A stretch of DNA of 64,000 nt from the NCBI GenBank assembly GCA_030220185.1, contig JASPKZ010007288.1, positions 1,066,001 to 1,130,000 on the forward strand, read 5' to 3'. The stretch comes from Diploptera punctata. Lineage: Eukaryota > Arthropoda > Insecta > Blattodea > Blaberidae. A program made the position numbers and the translations under genes. The notes beneath the pieces are model-generated. The model was not told where the DNA came from. It did no database searches and saw nothing but the letters and a program-made list of their open reading frames with translations. Each line of letters starts with the position of its first letter. Positions within the stretch are counted from its first letter, which is position 1. This document shows, one piece after another, positions 36,914 through 46,829 of the stretch.

Positions 36914-38556
36914 ACTTGCCAAGACTTAGAAATAAGTGAGGTCGACGGGACGTAGACCTCGAATGACGATGCCAGGAAATCCGCCGGCGGTGAGAAAGCG
37001 GAAAGAAATACCGCGAAGTAAAGACGTACGCACAGACAGAATATGGTCCTAACGGGTAGGTAACTAATACTAGCAAAATAACACCGGAAACACTGGTGCA
37101 CTAGAGGGAACAGAAGGAAAATTGGGAAACGCACATACATACGATTGTGCCATCGATAAGTAGAGCCAAGAGGGACAGATTGACCTAGGATGGAAAGGGA
37201 AGAGGACGACATAAAAACGAGAGGTTAAACACCAATGGTGGTGTAGATAAGTTTAAGCACATAAGCAGTCTAAAGTAAATAGAGTCCTACGATACAAGCA
37301 GAACAGATAGGAGTAGTTCCGAGTGAAAGAAGAAGTAAGGAAAGAACCTGGAGTAGGACGTGGGTAAATATTTCAAAGTAAGAAGGGAAAAATCGAACCC
37401 CAATAAATGATGATATGTATGTAATGGGAAATCAAGGAAACCCCGGGAGTAAGAAGTAGAAAAAAAAGCAGTTTAAATACATGTAGATCAAGAAACAATC
37501 AGGGAATAAAGTAACAAAACGTAAAATAAATGTATAAAAGTTCAACAAATCAGCTATGAGAATTTGCCATTCAAACTAAAAAACAGTTAGGTGAGGTAAG
37601 AGTGTAAAGTACACCGTATAAGAAGTTAGGGCAGCAGAAGGCAGAATGAGGACAAGGACTGTAACATACTGTGACCTTCAAAAATCGAATCAGTAAGGAT
37701 TAAAAAGTTAAATTAAGTGGTTTGATATATTTGTAGTAAGATCAGATGGTCAGCAAAAACTAGACAAATGAATATTGAAAACCTGAATCCCTGTCCAGAC
37801 ACAAGTAGCTTAAAAATCATATCTGAATTCAAGAATAATTAAGACTAGGAAAGGGAGAGTTAAGAAATAGAGGCAGTTATGTCAGAAGTGGAGAAAGGAA
37901 AAGAATGCTCTCAAACTCAGGACCCTAAAGAAACGATGACAGAAATTCAGGATGCGAGTATTAATTGGTGTTTGTAAGGACTAAATCGGCTTTGGTCAAG
38001 TAGCATTTACATGATAAATAAGTGTAGTATATGTCCTTCCGACTGATGTGAAGACGAGCGCACCCAGTCGAACCTAGGACTCTATTATAAAGAAAGGGAC
38101 TAGATAAAAACCCTTAGAATTAGGCAAAATTTAGGGCTGCTAAAATATAGCAAAATATCGACCGATCTAATTATGGAAATTATGTGTATATATATATACC
38201 TGAAGTACTGTAAAGATGGAAGTTTTAGGGAAGATAAAATATGATTCAGAAACTGATATTTGTAATAAAATACGAGAAGAAAATGGATTAACTTAAGCAC
38301 AATATTTCACCGTACATAATTATTCAAAGGGTATTCATGTTGCATTTCTTGTTGTACACTAGTATTTTGGACGGGGTCAAACTTGGGGAAAGGAAAAGGA
38401 GCTACACTGTAAGATGTAGGTAAGAAAAAAATCTCTAGAGCATGATGTGTGGTCCTAACGAAATTTCAAGAAGATTTAATGGGGAACAACATACTATGGT
38501 TTATGATAACGGCCTGAAAAAGGGCTTTTTTCTTTAAAAATCCCTTTGTCAGGTTT

Positions 38557-38569
38557 GAGGAAGGGCAAG
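38557..38569 (+). promoter_or_regulatory. Possible polypurine tract
   Basis: GAGGAAGGGCAAG ends two bases before the 3' LTR, where plus-strand DNA synthesis is usually primed. Confidence 0.5.
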
Positions 38570-38571
38570 TC

Positions 38572-39392
38572 TGTTATAAATAGGATAATTTAGGACTAGA
38601 TATTTTAATTAATGATTTTAAATAGTATTAATATTATAGATTTCATATTAGTATTATTATAGGTTTCATATTAGACAGAATTGGTAATCAGATTTACCTT
38701 GACTAGTACATTTAAGTCTATATCAAATCATATACAGTTACAAGTTGAGGATCTGGAAACATCCAGAACGAAATATAGCCTAAGGATGAGAAAGTCAGGG
38801 TTTTCACATTCCAACAGACAGACAGGACAAATGTACCGCTAGGGCCTATGAACTTACTATGCTTGGTGAAAGAGAGAGAGATTACAGTTAGGCCTTCAGA
38901 GTGGTAGTCATAAAAGCGTAGAGTGACTGAACGACCGGTGTTGAAGATGTAGAGTGGTTGGAGCAGAGCTATGTTTAAGTCTGCACATGTTGTTCTTAAT
39001 AGGATATTGGGGGCCCTTATAATAAAATCAAGATGGATAGGTTTAGAAATAAATTTAAGTAGTATAAAGTAATATGGGTTGTATAGCCCGGTATGGGGCG
39101 AAGTTTCAACATACCGCGGTTTAACCTCTCTCTCTTTCCCTCCCCCCATGAATATGTATTAGAATAAGTTAGGCTAATTTATTTATTTGTAATTATTTGT
39201 TCTTATAATTTTTAAATATAGATGGTTATTTAATTAGTTATTTATGTGTCTCGAATACCCTCTACTATAAAGTAATCAGCCATGCTGCTCGGCTAACATA
39301 ATCCGTAGGTAAATCACACTATCTTACCGTTCACTAGTAATCCATGTTACAAAGGTCCTTTATGCCCTAAAATAGCTACCATAGGTGTAACA
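38572..39392 (+). repeat. 3' LTR
   Basis: Aligned end to end with 30052-30850. The extra length is mainly a duplication of about 22-24 bp near 38640-38665 that repeats the TTTCATATTAG block. Confidence 0.92.
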
Positions 39393-39752
39393 GGGATTCA
39401 TTCTTCTTGCTGGTGTTGGTGAGCTTAGATATCGTTGTCTTGGTGTTGCTCTCTGAAAACAATTGTTTCCTCAAATGTACTCCACGCGACTTGATAGCTG
39501 GGTTTCTGTTAATGGTTTGTATACTTCAACCTCTTAAGCGTGGGGAAGAAGTCACTAAATGAGCTCTGCTCTGATGATTTTCTTGATGTATTTCCCGGCG
39601 AAATATGTTTAGATTGTAGAGGTGTTGAGGGTTCATTTTCAGCATTCACATTGGTGAGCACTGAATCGATGACATCTGAAACATCACTTTCAAATGAAAA
39701 GTCGTAGCTGCTTCCGGGGTTTGATTAAAATGAGTATTTATTCCGACGACAT

Positions 39753-40063
39753 TTATAAGGCTTCTTTGTTGCAGTCGATTTCTGAGATTACTTGAGAGTC
39801 CTGAAACTCACGGCTGTGGGTTATCAAAATCTTCATTATTTTGAAGAATTTTTGGTCATAAGGTGGATTCGTTGGTTGGCTGGGTGCATATGCCTCTTCT
39901 CGAATGGCCAAAAGGTTGAAGGGGTATATGCCCTTAGCTCTGAAGCCTGACGTACGGAAACCTTGTTTTCTTTTACCTCTCGGGTGGCCTTGGATAATGA
40001 CTCCTGTGTCCATTTACCCCTTTTGTTCAACTGACTGTCATCGGGCATATTTTCTTTTCGCAT
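39753..40063 (-). pseudogene. pogo-like transposase remnant, N-terminal Psq domain joined to C-terminal part
   Basis: From 40063 the frame reads NKRGKWTQESLSKATREVKENKVSVRQASEL, a Psq-type helix-turn-helix. It passes, with a frame change near 39960, into SGFRAKGIYPFNLLAIREEAYAPSQPT, the segment that ends the DDE domain in pogo-like transposases. The catalytic core between them is absent, so the gene is an internal deletion derivative. The protein tail continues in broken frames to 39393, is interrupted by the LTR element, and ends with the PHD-like finger at 29984-29846. Confidence 0.7.
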
Positions 40064-40135
40064 TATTGAATATCTGGAAAGAACAAAACTATATAATTTG
40101 GCAGTAATTTTGAACTATTATAAACGTGTTGGTGA

Positions 40136-40165
40136 TATGGCCCACCTGGCAATGCGTGGGCCATA
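40136..40165. repeat. Perfect 10-bp inverted repeat with GGGCCATA motif
   Basis: TATGGCCCAC, a 10-base loop, then GTGGGCCATA. The motif GGGCCATAACA recurs at about 40511 and 40528 in direct orientation. These are possible transposase-binding repeats in the 5' part of the pogo-like remnant. Confidence 0.7.
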
Positions 40166-40755
40166 ACAACGAACTGAGTGGTTTCATAAACAATATGTAA
40201 TAACCACCGCCATTGTTAGTTTATAGAACAAATTACTCCAATGTAAGATTGTATGTTACTAATTGATACAATATCAACAATCAAATCACTTTGATATGGT
40301 GATTAGCTATGAAAATACATATCTTTTACTAGGAGCAAATATGACAAGCGAGATTCTTGCTTCACGTTCATGTAGCTAATGGCGGCTTCCGGTTAAGACT
40401 ACTTGGATTAACTTTCCTCCATTCATCCTAATCGACTTTTCAGAACGTCCTGTAGTGCCGTTCACTTCCATTTACTGGCTGTTTCATGTACTACGTTCAC
40501 ATTAAACAATGGGCCATAACAGCAACCGGGCCATAACACCCTCAAGTACCTTATATTCTCCATTACCTAACCTTAATATTCAAAAGAGTGCAATGATTTT
40601 AGTATGCCGGATACAGCCTAAGTAGATAAGTGTGTGTGCAAAATGTCATGCAAATTCAACCATTAGTGTTTGAGTTATTGCGTTTTATGTTCTTAACATT
40701 TTAACTTTCGGGAAAACGATGTTAAGTTTACACGTGTTTCTACTTACAGTCTGTA

Positions 40756-42487
40756 CTAGAAAGCTCCGGCAGCATATGTTGTGCCCTCCTTTTCATTTCT
40801 CCTGCCATGTTCAACAAGTCTCAGTCGTCTCCTAGTACTTCTGGACTCCTTCGAAGATTCTCGTAGGCGTTTATCAGCAGATTGTATGCGCAGGACATCA
40901 CGATGCCTAAAAGCAGCCTTGGCATATTTTCCTATATTCACTCCAAACTCTTCTAAAACTTTTAATCTGCTTGTATCCCCATCATTGAATGTTGCTGCAG
41001 CATCAGCTGCTGCTATTTTGACAACTGTTTTCCCAGCATTACTTGTTTTAGGGCAAATTGTCCATACTTTATTATTATAGGACTCGTTTGAATTTTGAGT
41101 GCGGCCCTTCAAGCACCTTCTTAGATGTTCTGTTTTTGAAAGGTTTTTGAAGGTAGGTCATACGGCATTCATAACAGTCTTTGATATTGGTTGTGGATGT
41201 TTATATGCTGCTTCTCTACCCTCTGCCTAGGCTTGTCGATAACCACACCACGACATTGCACCCAGTGGACACAAATAGTCCTGGGGATTGGATTCTGTTG
41301 AAGCTTCATGGTACCAGATAGCCCATATTCTCAAGGTTCTCTTTATTTTCCCTAATGACATTGCCATAACATCTTTGTATTTTATCTATAATGGCAATTG
41401 TTAGTCGATCAGCACCACAAATGCCTTTCCCATCTTCTAATTTATTTCCAGTCTATTTCTTCTTCAACTGCCTAAGCCTGTACCCCATTCTTTTCTGTAC
41501 ATGACCCACACATTCACTTTTTTTATTTTGATGGCAGGTCCATATGGCATAGAGTCATACACAGTTTTGAAACTGGACGTATCAACGTCCCCTATGTACT
41601 CTATATATTTTAAATTATGCCGCTCTTGGGAACGATTAAAAATGTCAAGCAAGCCGCGACATTACCATAGTGGCACAGGTACATTTTTGATTCGCCCTAC
41701 AGGTGGCACGATGCTCTTCAAGCCATTTAGGGCCCCTTTAGGGACCTTTCTACTGCTGACATATTCTGCAGTAGGAAGATGTGATTTTTAAATCAACTCC
41801 TTCCCACTTTCAGCTCCAATTACAGATACTATGCCATACCTTGGCATGTGGCCTCTGGTTTTCCATGTGCCATCACCAGAAACAGAAATCTCACGTTTCT
41901 GAGGGTCGGACCAAAGCTGGATTTTTTCTTCTACTACTCTTTCCATGGATGCCTTTGCTACTATCTTTGTGGCTTTCAAAATGTTGTTCTGAATGAGAGT
42001 GAACGTACTCTGTCTAACAGGAGGCGGAAGATCCATAACACCACAAAATCTTTCAAAGCTTGTCAGACCCTGACCAAGGCTCCTCATACCATAAACAGCC
42101 TTTCTGTTTATTTCTGACCCACCGTTTACAAGAGGACTACTAAGGAACTTTTTTATTTTCACAACATTTACAAACAAAATTAAATGTACTTGCTAAACCC
42201 TTCATATCAGTTTCAACTAATTCTACTTCGCTATGGTAATTTTTACCACACAGATTATTCACTAAAGTGGAATAATGAATGAATCTGTAACATAAATCAT
42301 TACTTTCAACTGTATCACTACCACTTTGAGCATGTGTTGATGGACCACCGGTAACCTCAGAACTAAATTTCCTGGCAGATGCACTTTTGGGTGTTTCACT
42401 ATTCATATCTTCAATTTTCTGGTTTGTATATCTATTTCCATGAAAATGCCGCGTCTTACATCTTGAAATATTTCCCTTAGTACCCAT
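40756..42487 (-). pseudogene. Mutator-type transposase, nearly full length but broken
   Basis: The likely start is the ATG at 42487 (NISRCKTRHFHGNRYTNQ), since the 55 codons upstream in that frame look non-coding. Frame 1 ends at 42140 after FVCKCCENKK. Frame 2 (from about 42160) carries GGSEINRKAVYGMRSLGQG, FCGVMDLPPPV and the catalytic VSGDGTWKTRGH (Asp near 41873). A stop at 41788 is followed by shifted frames with YIGDVDTSSFKTV (probable second Asp), then GKGICGADRL and IWYHEAST-like sequence. The last part (41112 to 40756) has GRTQNSNESYNNKVWTICPK. I recognise this order from Mutator-type transposase domain proteins of arthropods. At least four frameshifts or stops abolish function. Confidence 0.82.
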
Positions 42488-42912
42488 TTTATTACTAATG
42501 AGCACGCCAATATCAAATTTAATAAACCAAACATACACCTCTGATAGAACACAATAGCATGTGGATGCTAACCAAACAAAAGAATACGGGAAATATATCT
42601 CCTTGGTCAGCGATTGTAAGACAACCATTGTACTACCTATGGAATCCGCCATTTTATGTCAAATAAATGCACGAAATTTAAAACCAGGAAACTGATTAAA
42701 AGATAGGAAAAACTTCAACTAGTTGAACGTATATCATCTGCCACGCCCATCCAAATCTCAACCAGCGCACATTGGCATTTAACATTATATATCTGGACAA
42801 AAACATACGATATCATCACAAAATTTCAGAAATATGTACTTTAAAGTATGCCCTTTCAAATGAGATAAAAACAAAAAATTAAAAATTTTGAACTGTCATG
42901 GTGTATGAGCCC

Positions 42913-43366
42913 ATGTAATGGCTATGAAACATACGTTTTAGCCATATTTATTCCTTAAATTGAGAACACTAGCTGTGAAAGATCGGTCTTAGAACTTAAA
43001 TTAATTTAAGATTTTACAGTGCAATGATTCTTTGTAAGACAGGTATCTCTATTTTGCCATGTGTGTGCAGTATATGCGATAGAAAATTTGAGGTACAGGA
43101 AGAATTCACCCGGCGGCAGAAATTCTTTATTGTTTTTTGGCTTAACGGGTATTCAATAAAGTGGAATCTAATTAATTTCTCTCTCCGGCTTTCCGCTCTA
43201 TAAATGAATTGTGTAAAAATATCCTTCCGTTTCCACGTTGGATGGATTCCGTTTCTTGCAAAATAAATACACGTACAATTACTATTATTTCGCCGGAACC
43301 AATAATTTTGTTCACATTGGACAGATTTCCGCATTATTCATGTTGCGGATTAACCATGTTTTACTG
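42913..43366 (-). other. 5' end of Tigger A (TIR, leader and first codons)
   Basis: Reading from 43366, the TIR and a GC-richer leader are followed by ATG at 42945-42943 and a few Tigger-like codons (MAKTYVS) up to the Mutator insertion point. The 106-codon frame at 43014-43334 lies in the leader and has no family features. Confidence 0.55.
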
Positions 43367-43368
43367 TA

Positions 43369-44058
43369 TATTGCTTTAATATAAATACAGTACTGGTACC
43401 TCTCTTTAACAGTTGGAGATAATGTAAATATCTGAGCATGAAGCACAGTTACCTATTACCATTACTAAACCAAAAACAGCTATTTTGCATTGCCTAAACA
43501 TATAATTTGATTTCGAGTAAAATTTTTACTTTCATTTTTCACACTGAAATGAGTTTAATAAATTGTGTTACAAGCTGACGTCATTACTAAAAAAACTTGA
43601 ATAGAAAAGTATGCGCAGTGATGCCATAAGAATGGCAGTGCAAAATGAATTGGAACCAAAAAAAGTTTATATATAAGTTTGTCATTAGATCAATAGAGAA
43701 GATAAACGTAATAAATGAACTAGCACATAAGTAAGACAGGTTTGAATGAAGTCCAAGTAATGGAACTCAACTCTCTCTCCCTCTGTGACGAATCTTCTCT
43801 TTTTTCTGATGTAATGTAATTGGACCAGTGATACAATCCAGAAAGAAACACAAAAGCTTTGCCAATAAAAGTTTATTAATACGAAAATCGTTAAATATAG
43901 GAAAGGATTGGAATTTACCTTTCAAAATCTGGGTATTGATAATTAAAAAATGAAACTCCACACAAAAAAATGAAGGTAAAAGGATTTGTTTGCTTAGTTT
44001 CTATTCTTTTTTTCAGGACGAAAGAATTTTATGCATGCACATTGCGGGTATAGGAGGA
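43369..44058. other. AT-rich stretch without recognised content
   Basis: Nothing recognised. Confidence 0.5.
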
Positions 44059-44107
44059 GATAGATAGATAGATAGAGACAGACAGACAGAGAGAGAAAGA
44101 GAGAGAG
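44059..44107. repeat. GATA/GACA/GA microsatellite
   Basis: (GATA)4, (GACA)3 and (GA)n in series. Confidence 0.9.
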
Positions 44108-44345
44108 TGGTTGCGAGTTCAAAATCGGGCTAGAGTCAGTCGATTTTATGATCGCAAAGTCCAAGACGTCAACAGCGATGGACTCGTGGGTTTGCTCCTT
44201 GCGCTCTTGGCCCGAGGGTCGCGGGTTCAAACCAGGCCGCGTTCGATGGATTTTTTTAGGATGGAAAAATCCAAGGAGCAAATCCTCCGGGGGGACTTCA
44301 ATCCGAGGGTCCCGATCTGAACATATTTAGGCTCAAACTGATCCT
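44108..44345 (+). mobile_element. tRNA-like SINE, apparently dimeric
   Basis: A B-box-like GGGTTCAAACC sits at about 44223-44233. A possible A-box region, TGGACTCGTGGG, lies about 45 bases upstream. After it comes an ATCCAAGGAGCAAATCC stem partner to GGTTTGCTCCTTG, so the unit could fold. Just upstream (44108-44170) a second, more decayed version of the same pattern appears: GGTTGCGAGTTCAAAATC, then CGATTTTATGATCGCAAAGTCC. The unit is not a tRNA gene because stems do not close properly. Confidence 0.5.
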
Positions 44346-44715
44346 TTAGCCTGAAAAAAGAAGTTTCAAAGGAAAATTAACTGATCTAAAAAAACCGAGT
44401 AATACCTTATTTGCCTTCTAGATGTCTGATTGTGTCGGTGTATTGGCCGCATGCCACTCATAACATGTTTGGCAAATAAGGAAACTAAAAATATCTAAAA
44501 TCTTGACAAAGTTGCTCAACAATATGCTATGTCATTACTCACAAAATCGAAGACACACAAACAACTTCCACTTCAAGAAATAATGTTCATAAAATCTCCA
44601 ACATTTTTAGACTGGATCTAAGTTTGTTTATTTAATGGTTGTTCTAATGGTTTGCTTAAACGTTCTGGGATAGTTCCGATAAAGAACTTTTATTTTACCA
44701 AATAACCAGAAACAT

Positions 44716-44785
44716 AGGAGAGCTTATGTCCGACCGACTATTAATCTACAGGTTCGATAGTGCCAGGGAGTTAGTTAATCAGAAT
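44716..44785 (+). mobile_element. RTE LINE, severely 5'-truncated 3' end
   Basis: GAGCTTATGTCCG, then a TACAGGTTCGATAGTGCCAG block and a short GTTA-type tail match the inverse complement of 3121-3190 in RTE copy 1. Only about 65 bp of the element are present. Confidence 0.7.
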
Positions 44786-46439
44786 CCTACTTTTCACTCA
44801 AATATATTTTTTACCATCTGCTGAAGCGAGAATTATCCTACAAGGAATTTGTGTGGATCCTAGTATTAAAACCCGTTAACGTTAATCTAATAAACATTTA
44901 TATTATTTGATAAATAAGAAAAGTTGAGATAAGAGGAACAAGGTAACATATGACGACTCTACGTAATCACAAATATGCAGAAAATATTAACATCAGGAGT
45001 AAAGAATGATTCTAGTAACCATTTGATTATGATATAACATATTTTAATGTAAATAATTATATAGAGATTTCAACCTCGGAGGAATGTGAATATAGTCTGC
45101 CTACACTTCCAGGGGAAGTCCAGATATCTCTTGGGTAGTGAACAATAGGATGGAATTGCACTATTTCTTAAACGAAGGACTCTTGAATACAGTAATGACA
45201 ATACAGGGCCATTATATTTTAATAGTTAAAATTCTGAAGGGTAAAGAATATATTATGAATCTGACAAAGAGAATAGCCTTAAGCAATAATTTTCCAGATT
45301 TTTTGTAGCAACTTAATAAATCGATTGTAATGTAGAGCTTCACAACTAATTGACATCGGTGTGGCTTTGGAGTTAAAAGAGATGACGTCGCCGAATCTAC
45401 ATACATTAATGCAAGGGCAATTTTACTGTAATATTTCACGTCTGTCGTGATAGAACTAGATTTTTTTTCCATGGGAAAATTTGCCCACATGAATGTAAAA
45501 TATGAGCCTAATCAATTTTCATGTACATAACATTATGTAAATTATACAACCTACCACATGTCTCACAAGCAGTGAAAGGGGAAAATACCTAACTTACCTA
45601 ATGAATCGCAATATAATGAATACTTAACTTCTTTCATAGTTTGCTTGGTCAGCAACATATTGTCATTTCTTCATAGTTGCCGTCAGAAAGGACATTAGTT
45701 CCCGAAATGGGAACTCCACAAAAGCATTACATTGTCGGAAGCATAATAGCTGCGGAAATACTTGTTTTAAAACAGTCACTACGGCCTAAGAAAATATTTG
45801 AGTCAAATTCATAGAAGTTCTAATTATCGCACTGATGAAAATTTAACAGTAACCAAAATATATTTGAAAATTGCTGCCCTGATTACAATTCAAGTAAACT
45901 ACCCGTAACTTGGCACACATATGCTATGTTAGTAAATAAATAAAAAGTAATTATTTTTAATCTTTTTTACTTATTAATAAATATCTTAATTTCAAACTTG
46001 CTTTTGTTACAAGAATGCAGGTAGTTTTATTGTCCTCATTTTGTTCCGACGATCAACACAATGTTAGATTCCCACACTACTGATTGTTGCGTACCGGCAC
46101 ATGCGGTTAAATAATTGAACTCTGATTAAATCCTTCTTTACTACATAGCACACTATACTTTTTCGATACCAAGGGGCTATAGGTTCTCTTGGGTACATTT
46201 CAGGTTACAACATTTACAGGTAAAATGTCGGCTGGGATAATAATTTTTTACTTCGACGTGAAACTCCTGAGTAAGTCTTCCTTCAGAAGAAATCTGAGTA
46301 GTAAACTTAAGACATATAAATGTTTCACAATCCAGATTGAAGGAACCTCTGATAAAATATGTTGCCAGCTTTCAGGCCTGTTTTAAATGCTACGTTAACG
46401 GCATGAAACTTTGAATGGAGAAAACTATATTGTAATGAA
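44786..46439. other. AT-rich stretch without recognised content
   Basis: Small open frames (for example 45490 to 45212, minus) have no recognisable features. Confidence 0.5.
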
Positions 46440-46442
46440 CTA

Positions 46443-46500
46443 CATTATTATTATTATTATTATATTATTATTATTATATTATTATTATTATTATTATTAT
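46443..46500. repeat. (ATT)n microsatellite
   Basis: ATT units with two single-unit interruptions. Confidence 0.9.
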
Positions 46501-46829
46501 GGTAAATCAGATATAATAGAACAATTAAATCTCATAAGCTGGTATGGGCAGGAATGTGAGACGAATGGATAATGAAAGAAGGGATGAACATTTTTTGCAC
46601 CAAAAGTTATGACCTGAATTTTTAGGGGAAACATCGTTAAATAAAATCCTGGTTATAATATAAGTCCTATTACACCAATTAAGCAGATTATTATCCTCGA
46701 ACCGGGTTAATATATAACTTTTTTCAGAATATAACATTTCTGTCTATAATTTTCTTGGAGAGATAAGTAACAGCGATTAGTCTTGTTGTAAATTATGGCA
46801 AATAAAATAATCTTTACTTAAGTACTTTA

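Larger units (their letters stand above)
30864..38556 (+). other. Interior of the LTR element outside the marked repeats
   Basis: 31841-31884 is (TA)n and 35890-35908 is (CA)n. From about 35100 to 38500 the plus strand is markedly purine-rich. I found no YxDD motif, aspartic protease signature or integrase zinc finger in the longer frames. Confidence 0.6.
30052..39392 (+). mobile_element. LTR retroelement with long non-coding interior (LARD-like), innermost shell
   Basis: Two direct repeats of 799 and 821 bp, starting TGTTA and ending TAACA, are flanked by a perfect 5-bp target duplication GGGAT (30047-30051 and 39393-39397). A primer-binding-like site follows the left LTR and a purine-rich tract precedes the right LTR, giving plus orientation. 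The 7.7-kb interior has no frame with capsid, protease, reverse transcriptase or integrase motifs. It contains many AAT tracts and a tandem repeat. By eye the LTRs differ at about 20 positions plus a few indels, roughly 2.5%. Such an element would need proteins from a relative to move. Confidence 0.88.
29081..42912 (-). mobile_element. Mutator-type DNA transposon, second shell of the nest
   Basis: A perfect 13-bp terminal inverted repeat, GGGCTCATACACC at 29081-29093 and its inverse complement at 42900-42912, bounds 13.8 kb. Subtracting the LTR element and its target duplication leaves about 4.5 kb, a sensible size. It carries a broken Mutator-type transposase (40756-42487) and a pogo-like remnant. 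The flanks are the two halves of the Tigger A coding start. A 9-bp target duplication is expected for this superfamily. The flanks CCATTACAT and CCTTAGGAA match only partly, so it has decayed or the boundary is off by a few bases. Confidence 0.75.
27721..43366 (-). mobile_element. Tigger/pogo-type transposon A, outermost shell of a four-level nest
   Basis: The left terminus CAGTAAAACTAACTC (27721) and the inverse complement of the right terminus, CAGTAAAACATGGTTAATCC (43366), share CAGTAAAAC and similar subterminal GCGGAACAGCATG/CCGCAACATG blocks. Both are flanked by TA (27719-27720 and 43367-43368). Its minus-strand transposase begins at 42945, is interrupted at 42912 by the Mutator-type element, and resumes at 29080. 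Without nested DNA it would be about 1.8 kb plus the Tigger B fragment. The pairing of the two ends is inferred from the matching TIR and from the split gene. Confidence 0.7.

Noticed and set aside
36128..37212. Several overlapping frames of 60-163 codons in the LTR element
   Set aside because: They occur on both strands over the GC-rich tandem repeat, lack protein features and do not match retroelement proteins.
29081..42912. A single giant 13.8-kb cargo-carrying transposon
   Set aside because: 9.3 kb of it is a separate LTR element with its own LTRs and target duplication, leaving an ordinary size of about 4.5 kb.
43014..43334. 106-codon minus-strand frame
   Set aside because: Located in the leader of Tigger A between its terminal repeat and start codon. 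Composition and motifs do not resemble a transposase.
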